Below are positions 52,212-62,543 of a stretch of DNA of 64,000 bases, one piece after another. The stretch's first letter is position 1; each line of letters opens with the position of its first letter. Origin of the DNA: Parabacteroides sp. (GTDB taxonomy: Bacteria > Bacteroidota > Bacteroidia > Bacteroidales > Tannerellaceae); the NCBI GenBank assembly GCA_017481945.1, contig JAFUOJ010000015.1, forward strand, positions 62,001-126,000, given 5' to 3'. Made by a program: the position numbers and the translations under genes. The notes below the pieces were generated by a model. It saw only the letters and a program-made list of their open reading frames with translations, made no database searches and was not told the DNA's origin.

Positions 52212-52393
52212 AGTGAATCAATAAAATTCATTGCTTCTTCCTTGGTCATTCCTTTGACCTTTTCACATTCTTTCTTAGCACGCACTACAGACTTTGCTAT
52301 ACGGTAAGCATTTTCCAATTCCATCAGTCGGTTCCATCGGGCGTTGCTCAGACGAACGGTGATGTTTCGAGCGTTTCGTTCAATGATACACAT
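52208..52393 (-). CDS. Putative antitoxin (61 aa)
   Basis: A short protein upstream of and overlapping the toxin gene by four bases, the usual antitoxin-first order. It starts MCIIERNARNITVRLSNARW; the NITVRLSNARWNRL stretch could be a ribbon-helix-helix-like strand and helix, which would let it autoregulate the operon. The C-terminal KECEKVKGMTKEEAMNFIDS is a helix that could bind the toxin. No family could be named. The identification rests mostly on context. Confidence 0.7.
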   Translation of the reverse strand: MCIIERNARNITVRLSNARWNRLMELENAYRIAKSVVRAKKECEKVKGMTKEEAMNFIDSL

Positions 52394-52460
52394 TTTCTGT
52401 CCTCCTATATTTGATGATATTACAAAGATAATGACTTTTGTCGGATAATGGTTGATTCTT

Positions 52461-52484
52461 TACAAAACAAAAATGGCGACCCTC
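52461..52484. repeat. 24-bp direct repeat, right copy (por-side terminator)
   Basis: Second copy of the 24-bp repeat at 51821-51844. Here it is the left part of the por terminator. Confidence 0.85.
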
Positions 52485-52501
52485 AATCGAGAGTCGCCAT
52501 T
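52472..52501 (-). terminator. Terminator of the pyruvate:ferredoxin oxidoreductase gene
   Basis: ATGGCGAC pairs with GTCGCCAT, plus CTC/GAG, with TTTTTGTTTTG following on the minus strand. Begins 26 bases after the por stop. Confidence 0.85.
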
Positions 52502-52526
52502 CTCTATTTATCTAATTGAAATGATA

Positions 52527-55500
52527 TTATTCGTTAGACCAATCCATTTTTGTCATACGGATATAGCTCTGATAACGTTTCTTCGCCATATCTTCACAAG
52601 CTTGGAACAAGTCAGCAGCTTCATTCGGATATTGTTTCATAACTGAAGCAAAACGAACTTCACCCTTCAAATAATCCTGGAAGCCTTCCCAGTTCGGTTC
52701 CTTAGAATCAAGTGAGAATGGATTCTTACCTTCTTCTTCCAATGCAGGATTGTAACGCCACAAGTGCCAGTAACCACATGCAACTGCAGCAGCTTCTTCT
52801 GCTTGAGCTTTACCCATACCTTTCTTCAAACCGTGGTTGATACATGGAGCGTATGCAATCACAATTGAAGGACCTGGATAAGCTTCTGCTTCACGGATTG
52901 CTTTCAAGCATTGAGCTTGGTCTGCACCCATTGCAATCTGAGCTACATATACGTAACCGTAAGTAGTTGCGATCATACCCAAATCTTTCTTACGAACACG
53001 TTTACCAGCAGCAGCGAACTTAGCGATAGCGCCCAGAGGAGTTGCTTTAGAAGACTGACCACCTGTGTTAGAGTAAACTTCTGTATCCAATACAAGAATA
53101 TTTACATCTTCACCAGAAGCGATCACATGATCCAAACCACCGTAACCGATATCGTAAGAAGCACCGTCACCACCGATAATCCACTGTGAACGTTTTACAA
53201 GGTAGTGGCTTAATTCAGCTAACTTAACGCAAGTTTCACAACCCTTAGCAGCACCAGCTTCAATCATAGGTTTCAATGCAGCAGCTGCAGCTTTAGAAGC
53301 TTCAGCATCATCTTTACCAGCAATCCATGCCTGAGCAGCTTCCTTGTATTCAGCAGGAGCAGCTTCGTTAGCGATTACTTCGTTTAGCAAATCAACGATA
53401 CGAGCACGCATCTTCTTATTTGCCAAAGTCATACCTAAACCGAATTCACAGAAGTCTTCAAACAAAGAGTTAGCCCAAGCCGGACCTTGTCCCTTTTCGT
53501 TTGTAGTGTACGGAGTTGAAGGAATAGAACCAGAGTAGATAGAAGAACAACCGGTTGCATTAGCTACCATCTGACGATCACCGAACAACTGAGAAATCAA
53601 TTTTACATACGGGGTTTCACCACAACCTGAGCAAGCGCCAGAGAACTCAAACAACGGAGTAGCAAACTGAGAGTTCTTCGGATTAGACTTGATGTCTACC
53701 AAATCCTGTTTGCTCTTCACGTTCTTCACACAATATTCCCAGTTAGCAGCTTCTGCCAATTCGCCTTCCAATGGAACCATCTTCAATGCAGGACCACCAG
53801 CTTTTGGATTACCCGGACATACGTCAACGCAGTTACCACAACCCAAGCAGTCCATAACACCTACCTGCATACGGAACTTCATGCCCTTCATTGCAGCCGG
53901 AGCCTTCATTTCGATTGTTGTTGCATTCAAGCCAGCAGCTTCAGCTTCATCCATAACGAACGGACGGATACAAGCGTGAGGACAAACGTAAGCACACTTG
54001 TTACACTGGATACAGTTTTCAGCAGTCCAAGTCGGAACAAATGCAGCTACACCACGTTTTTCATAAGCAGCTGTACCCTGTGGCCAAGTACCATCTTCGA
54101 TACCTTTGAATGCAGAAACTGGCAACAAGTCACCGTTTTGAGCATTGATCGGACGAACAACTTCGTTAATGAATGCAGGATCGTTATTAGCAGCTTTTTC
54201 ATCTGCTGGTAAATTAGCCCAAGCAGCGTCAACAGTCAACTGTTTGTATTCACCACCACGGTCAACAGCAGCATAGTTCTTATTAACAACGTCTTCACCC
54301 TTCTTACCATAAGACTTAACGATGAATTTTTTCATCTGTTCGATAGCCAAGTCTACAGGAATAACACCTGTGATACGGAAGAATGCAGACTGTAAGATTG
54401 TATTTGTACGGTTACCCAAACCGATTTCCTGAGCAATCTTAGTTGCGTTAATATAGTAAACAGAGATATTATTTTCTGCGAAGTATTTCTTTACATTGTT
54501 CGGTAAGTTCTTAGCTAATTCTTCACCTTCCCAAATAGTATTCAACAAGAAAGTACCATTCTTCTGCAAACCACGAGTTACATCATACATGTGCAAATAA
54601 GCCTGTACGTGGCAAGCAACGAAGTTCGGTGTATTAACTAAATATGTAGAACGGATTTCAGAATCACCGAAACGCAAGTGTGAACAAGTGAAACCACCTG
54701 ACTTCTTAGAGTCATAAGAGAAATATGCCTGGCAATGTTTATCTGTATTATCACCGATAATCTTTACAGAGTTTTTGTTTGCACCTACAGTACCGTCAGC
54801 ACCCAAACCATAGAACTTAGCTTGGAACATGCCTTCGCCACCCATAGCGATTTCTTCTTTCTTTGGAAGAGATGTAAATGTAACATCATCAACGATACCA
54901 ATAGTAAAGTGGTTCTTCGGTTCAGCCATAGCCAAGTTTTCATAAACAGCCAAAATCTGAGCCGGAGTTGTATCATTAGAACCTAAACCATAACGACCAC
55001 CAACGATTACCGGTGCATTTTCTACGCCATAGAAGCAATCCTTAACATCTAAATACAACGGTTCACCATTAGCACCCGGTTCTTTTGTACGGTCCAAAAC
55101 AGCAATACGTTTTGCAGTCTTAGGAACAGCAGCCAAGAAATGTTTAGCTGAGAACGGACGATACAAGTGAACAGCAACCAAACCTACTTTTTCACCTTGA
55201 GCAGTCAAATGGTCTATTACTTCACGAATAGCTTCAGTTACAGAACCCATAGCAATAATTACACGTTCTGCATCTTCAGCACCATAATAATCAAACAAAC
55301 CATATTTACGACCTGTGATTTCAGATACCTTATTCATGTATTCTTCTACAATAGCAGGAACTGCATCATAGTAAGGATTACAAGATTCACGATGAGCAAA
55401 GAATGTATCTGGGTTTTCAGCCATACCACGAGCAACCGGTTTCTCCGGAGTCAATGCACGGCTACGGAATTCAGCCAAAGCTTGCTGATCTACCAGCGGA

Positions 55501-56081
55501 GCTAAATCTTCGTTTTCCAACATTTCAATCTTCTGGATTTCGTGAGATGTACGGAAACCATCGAAGAAGTTTAAGAAAGGAACACGAGATTTAATTGTAG
55601 ACAAGTGAGCAACACCTGCTAAATCCATAACTTCCTGAACAGAACCTTCAGCTAACATTGCGAAACCAGTCTGACGGCAAGACATAACATCTTGATGGTC
55701 TCCAAAGATACACAATGCATGAGAAGCTAATGTACGAGCAGAAACATGGAATACACAAGGCAAAAATTCACCTGCAATCTTATACATATTAGGAATCATC
55801 AAAAGTAGACCCTGAGACGCTGTATAAGTAGTAGTCAATGCACCAGCCTGCAAAGAACCGTGAACTGCACCAGCAGCACCACCTTCAGACTGCATTTCTT
55901 GTACTAAAACTGTTTCGCCGAAAATGTTCTTACGGCCTTGAGCTGCCCATTCATCTACATATTCAGCCATAGTAGATGACGGAGTGATAGGATAAATAGC
56001 AGCAACTTCAGAGAACATATATGAAATATGTGCAGCTGCTTGGTTACCATCACAAGTGATGAATTTCTTTTGTTTTGTCAT
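52527..56081 (-). CDS. nifJ: Pyruvate:ferredoxin (flavodoxin) oxidoreductase, single-chain
   Basis: Oxidatively decarboxylates pyruvate to acetyl-CoA with reduction of ferredoxin; the central step of anaerobic pyruvate use. 1184 residues with all domains on one chain. Domain I (YPITPSSTMAEYVDEWA) and domain II with the transketolase-type body come first. Then the ferredoxin domain with two 4Fe-4S motifs CIQCNKCAYVCPHAC and CLGCGNCVDVCPGNP near residues 690-770, and FSGACSGCGETPYVK with further cluster cysteines. The thiamine-diphosphate site is GGDGASYDIGYGGLDH and LDTEVYSNTGGQSSK near 980-1030. Highly biased codons suggest strong expression. Preceded 31 bases upstream by the AAA ATPase gene on the same strand; a promoter inside that gene is probable. 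Confidence 0.97.
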   Translation of the reverse strand: MTKQKKFITCDGNQAAAHISYMFSEVAAIYPITPSSTMAEYVDEWAAQGRKNIFGETVLVQEMQSEGGAAGAVHGSLQAGALTTTYTASQGLLLMIPNMYKIAGEFLPCVFHVSARTLASHALCIFGDHQDVMSCRQTGFAMLAEGSVQEVMDLAGVAHLSTIKSRVPFLNFFDGFRTSHEIQKIEMLENEDLAPLVDQQALAEFRSRALTPEKPVARGMAENPDTFFAHRESCNPYYDAVPAIVEEYMNKVSEITGRKYGLFDYYGAEDAERVIIAMGSVTEAIREVIDHLTAQGEKVGLVAVHLYRPFSAKHFLAAVPKTAKRIAVLDRTKEPGANGEPLYLDVKDCFYGVENAPVIVGGRYGLGSNDTTPAQILAVYENLAMAEPKNHFTIGIVDDVTFTSLPKKEEIAMGGEGMFQAKFYGLGADGTVGANKNSVKIIGDNTDKHCQAYFSYDSKKSGGFTCSHLRFGDSEIRSTYLVNTPNFVACHVQAYLHMYDVTRGLQKNGTFLLNTIWEGEELAKNLPNNVKKYFAENNISVYYINATKIAQEIGLGNRTNTILQSAFFRITGVIPVDLAIEQMKKFIVKSYGKKGEDVVNKNYAAVDRGGEYKQLTVDAAWANLPADEKAANNDPAFINEVVRPINAQNGDLLPVSAFKGIEDGTWPQGTAAYEKRGVAAFVPTWTAENCIQCNKCAYVCPHACIRPFVMDEAEAAGLNATTIEMKAPAAMKGMKFRMQVGVMDCLGCGNCVDVCPGNPKAGGPALKMVPLEGELAEAANWEYCVKNVKSKQDLVDIKSNPKNSQFATPLFEFSGACSGCGETPYVKLISQLFGDRQMVANATGCSSIYSGSIPSTPYTTNEKGQGPAWANSLFEDFCEFGLGMTLANKKMRARIVDLLNEVIANEAAPAEYKEAAQAWIAGKDDAEASKAAAAALKPMIEAGAAKGCETCVKLAELSHYLVKRSQWIIGGDGASYDIGYGGLDHVIASGEDVNILVLDTEVYSNTGGQSSKATPLGAIAKFAAAGKRVRKKDLGMIATTYGYVYVAQIAMGADQAQCLKAIREAEAYPGPSIVIAYAPCINHGLKKGMGKAQAEEAAAVACGYWHLWRYNPALEEEGKNPFSLDSKEPNWEGFQDYLKGEVRFASVMKQYPNEAADLFQACEDMAKKRYQSYIRMTKMDWSNE

Positions 56082-56111
56082 AGACTCTAACTATTAGTAT
56101 TTAAAAAGATT

Positions 56112-57290
56112 TCAATATAAAAAACCAAAAAGCCAAAGTGGAATCATATTTTCACTTCCCACTTCAACTTTATCAACAGCATAATATAAATCAGGATTAT
56201 TCTTCATTTTCATGTTTTCCTCAATCTTGAAATTATATTTACCATTCACTAAGAAATGTGCATTCTTAATTCCCTCGTTTAACTTATTATCTTTCAACAA
56301 TTGATTATAAAAGAAAGACTCACGAACAGATTGCACGTTTACTTCCATTGGACGAACAGGATACATTAGGTTTGAATTATACATATATACTTTAGACGGC
56401 TTTTTAGGGAATGACTCCCCTACTGGATAAAGCATATTCATTAAACGAGCATCTGCCAAATACTTAATATAATTCATAACTGTCGCCCGGGACATTTCAA
56501 TGTCTTTACTTAGCTGACTTATATTAGGCGAACAAGGAGCGTTTGTCGCTAATAAATACAGTAATTTTCGCAATTTGGGTAAATAACTCTGTTCTATTTG
56601 CTTGATGTATAAAACATCAACCTCCAACATCATATTCATCGTCTTTAACAAATTCTCTGAGAAATTTCTTTTCTCTAAGAAAAAAGGATAGAAACCATGA
56701 TGTAGATAATCCTGAAAATAAGCCATCGGCTTCCCTATCGAACAGATTTCTTTTGCAATCTTCTGATGGTCTGCCAATACCTCTTCAAATGTATATGCAG
56801 GGATTTTACAACCTGCCATTAAATTAAAGAACTCTCGAAACGAAAACCCTCTTAAATTATAAGAGACAACTTTACCTGATAAATCCGGATTCTCCTCTTT
56901 TAATCTCATCACCGAAGAACCTGAAAATATAATTTTCAAATCAGTAAAATTGTCATAACAATATCGAAGTTCTCTCGACCAATCTGAATACTTAAACACT
57001 TGGTCTATTAGCAACACCTTTCCTCCTTTTGCTCGGAACTCTGCTGCAAAATCAACCAAAGTACGTTCTGTAAAATAGAAATGATTTAAATTAATGTATA
57101 AGCATTCTTTATTATTTACATCAAAATACTCACGAGCATAATCCAACAAAAACGTTGTTTTACCAACCCCACGAGAACCTTTTATGCCAATTAATCGGTC
57201 ATCCCAATTAATTTCATCCATAAGTCCCCTACGCACAGGTGAATACAAATGTTCAACCAAGTATTTATGTGTCCTAAAGAATGCCTCCAC
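56112..57290 (-). CDS. AAA-family ATPase (AAA_14/DUF4143 type), GTG start
   Basis: 392 residues. Starts with GTG at 57290, since no in-frame ATG precedes the conserved MEAFFRTHKYL start and an in-frame stop lies 18 bases upstream. Walker A GSRGVGKTTFLL is near residues 36-46, Walker B VLLIDQVFKYSDW near 92-104, sensor 1 IIFSGSSVMRL near 124. A winged helix (NISQLSKDIEMSRATVMNYI) precedes a C-terminal DUF4143-like nuclease-fold part (LNEGIKNAHFLVNGKYNFKI ... IPLWLFGFLY). Such ATPases are numerous in Bacteroidetes and tend to move between loci. The function is unknown. It interrupts the spacing between ilvE and por and does not look related to either. Confidence 0.87.
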   Translation of the reverse strand: MEAFFRTHKYLVEHLYSPVRRGLMDEINWDDRLIGIKGSRGVGKTTFLLDYAREYFDVNNKECLYINLNHFYFTERTLVDFAAEFRAKGGKVLLIDQVFKYSDWSRELRYCYDNFTDLKIIFSGSSVMRLKEENPDLSGKVVSYNLRGFSFREFFNLMAGCKIPAYTFEEVLADHQKIAKEICSIGKPMAYFQDYLHHGFYPFFLEKRNFSENLLKTMNMMLEVDVLYIKQIEQSYLPKLRKLLYLLATNAPCSPNISQLSKDIEMSRATVMNYIKYLADARLMNMLYPVGESFPKKPSKVYMYNSNLMYPVRPMEVNVQSVRESFFYNQLLKDNKLNEGIKNAHFLVNGKYNFKIEENMKMKNNPDLYYAVDKVEVGSENMIPLWLFGFLY

Positions 57291-57449
57291 TTTATCAATA
57301 ACATAGATTTATTATCTATGTCCCCCATTCATTTATTTAAACAAGGCAAAGATAGATAATCTTTCCCATATTGCAACACTGAGTTTACAATTTTCATATC
57401 TAATTATCAACTTCAATTGACAATCAAATCTTCTATTCTACTTCATTTA

Positions 57450-58469
57450 TTATTCTATAATACTTACCCAGCCGTATGGATCTGGTTCATCACCATATTG
57501 AATTGCACGCAATTTATTATACAGCTTCTCGCAAATAGGACCAGGTTTACCATCTTTAGCTATAATATAAGACTTATTTTCATCCAAATCATCAATCTGA
57601 GAAATTGGAGCAATCACAGCAGCTGTTCCACATTCTGCTGCCTCATCAAATGTAGCAATTTCTTCAAATGGAACTGGACGACATTCAACTGTCAATCCCA
57701 TATCTGTAGCCAGCTGTTGCAAACTTTTATTAGTAATAGAAGGTAAAATCGAATGAGACTTTGGTGTAATATAGCTATTTCCTCGTATTCCAAAAAAGTT
57801 AGCAGGTCCACATTCATCCAAGTATTTTTTCTCTTTTGGATCTAAATACAACACTGCTGCATATCCTTTAGAATGGGCAATTTCTCCTGCAACTAAACTA
57901 GCAGCATAATTACCACCAACCTTAATAGTTCCTGTTCCATAAGGTGCTGCACGATCATATTCACGCATAATACAAACTTTCGAAGGTTGGAAACCACCTT
58001 TAAAATAAGGACCTACAGGTGTAACAAAAATCACAAACATATATTCTGGAGCAGGTTTTACTCCTACCTGTGCCCCTAATCCTAACATCAAGGGACGAAT
58101 ATACAAAGCTGCTCCACTTTCATAAGGGGGAACAAAACGTTCGTTTAATTTTACAACCTTACGAACTGCTTCCTCAAATTTTTCTATTGGTAATTCAGCC
58201 ATTTTAATTCCACGGCTTGAAGACTGCATACGCTTTCCATTCTCATTCATACGGAAGACACGTACTTTTCCATCTTTACCTCTAAAAGCTTTCAAACCTT
58301 CAAAAGACTCTTGCCCATAATGTAAACATGTTGCAGCCATGTGGATATTCAGGATTTCAGATGAACAAACTTCCAATTCACCCCATTTTCCATCCCGATA
58401 ATAACAACGTACGTTATAATCAGTTTTGATGTATCCGAAGCCTAATTCGGACCAATTCATATTTTCCAT
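57450..58469 (-). CDS. ilvE: Branched-chain amino-acid aminotransferase
   Basis: PLP-dependent fold type IV enzyme that exchanges amino groups between glutamate and leucine, isoleucine or valine. 339 residues. Blocks: the N-terminal LGFGYIKTDYNVRCYYRDG, HYGQESFEGLKAFRGKDG near 55, RPLMLGLGAQVGVKPAPEY, the PLP-lysine region GTIKVGGNYAASLVAGEIA near 165, and LDECGPANFFGIRG near 205 followed by the Gly/Thr-rich phosphate site SILPSITNKSLQQL. It is the longer IlvE group-II type (about 340 residues). The upstream minus strand has TATCTTTG at 58501-58494 as a -7 element. Confidence 0.95.
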   Translation of the reverse strand: MENMNWSELGFGYIKTDYNVRCYYRDGKWGELEVCSSEILNIHMAATCLHYGQESFEGLKAFRGKDGKVRVFRMNENGKRMQSSSRGIKMAELPIEKFEEAVRKVVKLNERFVPPYESGAALYIRPLMLGLGAQVGVKPAPEYMFVIFVTPVGPYFKGGFQPSKVCIMREYDRAAPYGTGTIKVGGNYAASLVAGEIAHSKGYAAVLYLDPKEKKYLDECGPANFFGIRGNSYITPKSHSILPSITNKSLQQLATDMGLTVECRPVPFEEIATFDEAAECGTAAVIAPISQIDDLDENKSYIIAKDGKPGPICEKLYNKLRAIQYGDEPDPYGWVSIIE

Positions 58470-58493
58470 ATCTTATCAAATTAGATTATGTCG

Positions 58494-58501
58494 CAAAGAT
58501 A
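58494..58501 (-). promoter_or_regulatory. Likely -7 element of ilvE
   Basis: The minus strand reads TATCTTTG (TAnnTTTG) 25 bases before the ATG; a CTTG lies 22 bases further up as a weak -33 match. Confidence 0.45.
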
Positions 58502-58562
58502 TTAATAAAACAATAAATTGTAACAAGAACTACCTCAAAAGATAATAAGATGTAATTACCTC

Positions 58563-59390
58563 CTAATATTTTACTTTTATCCAAGAGGCATTTTGGGTAA
58601 TCCAATCTTTTAAAGCAACTGGTATATCAGTACACATATAATCACAACCTAAATAAGCTCCCAACATAAAATCCTCTGTTGATTGTCCCGGCCATAAACT
58701 AACTATTAATCCTGCCTCATGCGCTTTTTTAACAGCAGCCCGACTAGTACCATTCATCGCCGCGCCTAAACGTTTTATACCAACTGTTTTACAAAGAGCT
58801 ATCGTTTCATCATTACAAGGTTTACTGACTATTAATAATAAATCAACACTAGGATAATTAGACTGTAAATAACGTAATCCTCTATAATCAAAAGAGGTAA
58901 ATACATATTCTGCATCAATAGGCTTATTAGCCATTACCATCTTATACAGTTTATCACAATATTGTTTTAAACGTTCTTCTGGATAAAGAGAGGTCGGATT
59001 TGTTTTCATTTCAAATTCTACATATAATCCAGGTTTATCTTTCAAGAAATCAAGTAATTCATCTAAAAATAAAACCTTATTTCCCTTCTTTGTCCGCATT
59101 TGCAAAATTTCAGCTTTCGTTTTTTCTTCAACGATACCTGTTCCATCCGTAGTCCTCTCCAAAGAGCTATCATGTGTTACCACTAATTCTCCATCTTTCG
59201 TCATACGAATATCTGTTTCAAAACCTCGATATCCTACTTCATAACTTGCTCTAAAGGCTTGTATCGTATTCTCATCATGCTCCATTCGTCCCCCACGATG
59301 TGAAAACAAACGAATCTCTTGTGTCTGAGCACAAAGTTGTAAAGCCCCCATTAAGCCTATTACAACAAACATCCATCTATAAATTCTCAT
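58563..59390 (-). CDS. Glycerophosphodiester phosphodiesterase
   Basis: Exported enzyme that cleaves glycerophosphodiesters to glycerol 3-phosphate and an alcohol. 275 residues with a signal peptide (RWMFVVIGLMGALQLCAQ). GDPD-type TIM barrel: SHRGGRMEHDENTIQAFRAS (His and Glu-Asn-Thr metal and catalytic site) near 29-46, GFETDIRMTKDGELVVTHDS near 55-73, LYVEFEMKT with metal Glu near 120, VSLWPGQSTEDF near 235 and YMCTDIPVAL near the end. It ends a minus-strand unit. It begins 4 bases after the frameshifted glycoside hydrolase gene, so it is probably co-transcribed with it. Confidence 0.92.
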   Translation of the reverse strand: MRIYRWMFVVIGLMGALQLCAQTQEIRLFSHRGGRMEHDENTIQAFRASYEVGYRGFETDIRMTKDGELVVTHDSSLERTTDGTGIVEEKTKAEILQMRTKKGNKVLFLDELLDFLKDKPGLYVEFEMKTNPTSLYPEERLKQYCDKLYKMVMANKPIDAEYVFTSFDYRGLRYLQSNYPSVDLLLIVSKPCNDETIALCKTVGIKRLGAAMNGTSRAAVKKAHEAGLIVSLWPGQSTEDFMLGAYLGCDYMCTDIPVALKDWITQNASWIKVKY

Positions 59391-59394
59391 AAAA

Positions 59395-62300
59395 TCATTT
59401 ATTTATTTTTTCAACTTCAATTACAGGATCAGAAAGTAAACCAAACGGGATGGAATAATAATTATCTCTCCACAAAATGGCATTTCCCCTAATACGTGCA
59501 TCATACCAATCTCGATCCCCCGGAACTAAGTTTGGCCATCCATGATTTCCTTTAAAAACAGAAGAGCCAACTTGTGTAAACTCAGCACCCACATGATGAT
59601 GAGGCCCCATCAAATTTCGTAAACTGTTAGTTAAGGTCAAAGTCAATACATTTTCGCCCGACTGTAAAACATCTGTAATATCACATTCCCATGGAGCCGA
59701 GAAAACAGTTGGCAAATGTTTTCCATTCAATGTAATACCTACTAATGTCGTTTCTAAATCTCTAAAAGATAATATATATTTTTCAGTCTGCTTATCTACC
59801 TTATCCATCACAAACGTTTGATTCAATTCTATACTTCCAGAGAAAAATGGATACCCTTGACGAACTAAATCACCTTCTACATTCGACTGTTCCATAGATA
59901 TAGAAAAAGAGCCATATTGAAAACAGGTTGGCATCGGTTTAGGGGCCAACGTCTTCTCCTGATTTCTCCATGTTTCAGTTGGTTGCTCTTTGGTTAATCT
60001 ACCTTGTACTCCAAAATTTCCAACCAAATAAATAGCTTCTATTTCTGTTCCATAACGCTTTACAGCATTCATATCTCCTGGAACTGCACTTTTATATTCT
60101 AATTTCAAAGTTATTTCATTTTTTCCTTTTCGTAATAAAGAAGTAATTTGAGATTGAATGATAGAATGATCCACATAAGTGGCCTTTTCATCAAATGATA
60201 TAAGACTTTCATTTACCTTAATCTCATCATACATCCAAGGTTGTTCTACAGCAACATAACACAAATTTGGCAAATGATCCACAGAAAAAGAATAACGCAA
60301 ATGTAATGGTCCACTATAAGATTCTTTTTCTGCAAAACGAGTATAAATAGCCAAAACAGGTTCAGGAGCATTCCATTTCTTTCCACCATCAATACTCCAA
60401 GCTGCAAAATCTAATGGTAAAGCATTTGGACTCAATCTCTTTTGTTTCCAAGAATGATCTAATGTTAATATTGATGTTCGTTCTCCCGGTAGTTGATAAA
60501 CAGATTAGCAACAGCCTTTTCAGAGGGTTCTCCAATAGTCAACACCCAAGTTCGTGCTGGAGCAAATTCAAGTAAGTAAGATCCCTCTTTATTACTTTTC
60601 AAAGATAAACAATCACCATTTATAGGATCCCATAACATCACCTTTTGATTATCAGTAACACAAACATCAACTGTCACAGGTTGTAAACGAGAGGTATTAG
60701 ACAATTGTAAAAGGTACCCCCCTTTTACCTCACGAAGATGTGACCACACCAATTGTTTATCTTCTCCACGAAGTGTAAATACTGGAGAATAGACTTTTTC
60801 TATTTCTGAACATAAAGAAGCCTTTGTTACTAATATTGAGTTTTCTTTCAATTGTTCAATTGCCCCAATATTTTCTTTTCCTTCTACAAAATCCGGATAA
60901 CGTTCTACAACCAATATTTTTCCTCCAACCTTTGCAAATGCCTGAAGTAAATTTAATGTAGAAGGACGAATCGTACGCATAGGAGGTAACACCACTATCT
61001 GATAAGCCATTTGTCCTACCTTAAAACAGCCATCTTCAACACATCCTATTTCTGAAATAATACCTTCATCTCCTATATCTGAATTAATCTGCATAGCCAT
61101 CAACTGATTTAGTAACTCTTCAAAAGGAGTATCCCAATCTAATTTTTCAGTAAAAACTGAACCTTTAGGAGCTTCATCTATATAATCAGATTCTATCGGA
61201 CTGATAATACAAACTTCAGCTTTTGTTTTTCCAACTGTCGCAAAATAACATAAACGAGCAGAATAATCCTCAAACAATTTATTCTGTGACCAATAAGGTT
61301 GCTGATGACTAATGGTAGGAGGATAATCTCGTTTTCGCTCTCCTTTCATACTATACAAATAAAGATGAGGACACATAAAGTTCACTCCCATTATCGTATG
61401 CCAAGAAGTAATCCACATACGATCCTCAAATGACATATTTTGTCCACTAATCCCAAACAATTCACTTAAACGTCGAGAAATTCCATATTGATTCGCGGTA
61501 GATGTTAAAACTTTTCCCGTATGTGTTGGATTATAACGTAACCCCAATGCATCAATACCTGGCATTTGCATTGAACGAAATTGCTGAGATAAATTACCCT
61601 CATTTTGCATATTTTTTGCCGGAAATTCTTCATAATTATAATGTCCCGTCCATATAAAACCATGTTCAGCACAATAATCTGCAATTTGTCTTGTAAAAGA
61701 ATGTTCCAAACAATGAGCTATTGTTCGATAATAATGTAAACGAACAGTACGCCAATCACCAACTTCACTAAACAAAGAAGGTATAACCGGTCGCAAATCA
61801 TACCCCCACAAATTCTTAAAAACAGCCTCCACATAAGGAGAATAACTTACCGCTGCTGTAGAGCCCGGCACTCGACGAGGACAAACTTGCGCTTCATCCA
61901 TAAAAATACCTTTTACGTGTGGCTGCCCAGCAAAACGTTCTACATATGGACGATATGTACAATCAATAAATGCTTTTACCATTTCTGGATTCATCAAATC
62001 AACCCAAGCACCACCATTGTACCGAGCTTGACCTGTCCGTTCTGCATAAGAAACATATTTATAATTGTCATCTTCCCAAAGAAGTTCATCATCTTCTGTC
62101 AATTGATCCCAATCTTTAGGAACACGTCCCAACGTACGAACGCAATAATCTCTATTCATTAGAGGAACAATACCTCCGGCATAACCACTTGGATACCCAT
62201 CTTCATCATAAAACCAAGCGTCAATACCCAATTCTTGACAGGTTTTCACACCAACTTCCATCATGTGAAACCATTCTTCACTCAAATAAGGAGTTAGCAA

Positions 62301-62543
62301 ACCTATACGACTATGTAAAAAAGCGCCACCAAATCCCCCTTCTTTCATCAACTTCAATTGACGAGACAACTCCTCCGCAGACAGACTATCATTCAATGAA
62401 TAAAAAGGAACTGATCTAAATGTATTATCAGGACTTTTAAACTCAGACTGTTCAAATGAACAATAGTCATTTATCTCCTGTGAAGGTGATGAACAACTCC
62501 ACAGAGCGCTTAATAAGGACATAAAACATATTATTCTGTTCAT
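59395..62543 (-). pseudogene. Frameshifted large glycoside hydrolase (GH106-like), first paralogue
   Basis: One gene split in two by a single-base loss. 60465-62543 gives a 692-residue part: lipoprotein signal (LLSALWSCSS), the (beta/alpha) catalytic region with MKEGGFGGAFLHSRIG, AWFYDEDGYPSGYAGG and GIFMDEAQV. It then runs into 18 wrong residues and stops. From about 60500 the next frame continues to 59395 (VYQLPGERTSILTL, then NALPLDFAAWS and C-terminal beta-sandwich domains). The intact paralogue at 62543 has VYNVSGERTSVVTL at the same point, so one base is missing near 60499-60506. No slippery heptamer is visible. The full protein would be ~1045 residues. The DEDGYPSG motif resembles alpha-L-rhamnosidase GH106 and relatives; substrate uncertain. 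A base-call error is possible. Confidence 0.85.

Noticed and set aside
60465-62543. Programmed -1 frameshift in the glycoside hydrolase
   Set aside because: No slippery heptamer or following structure is visible at 60499-60506, and the paralogue has an uninterrupted frame.
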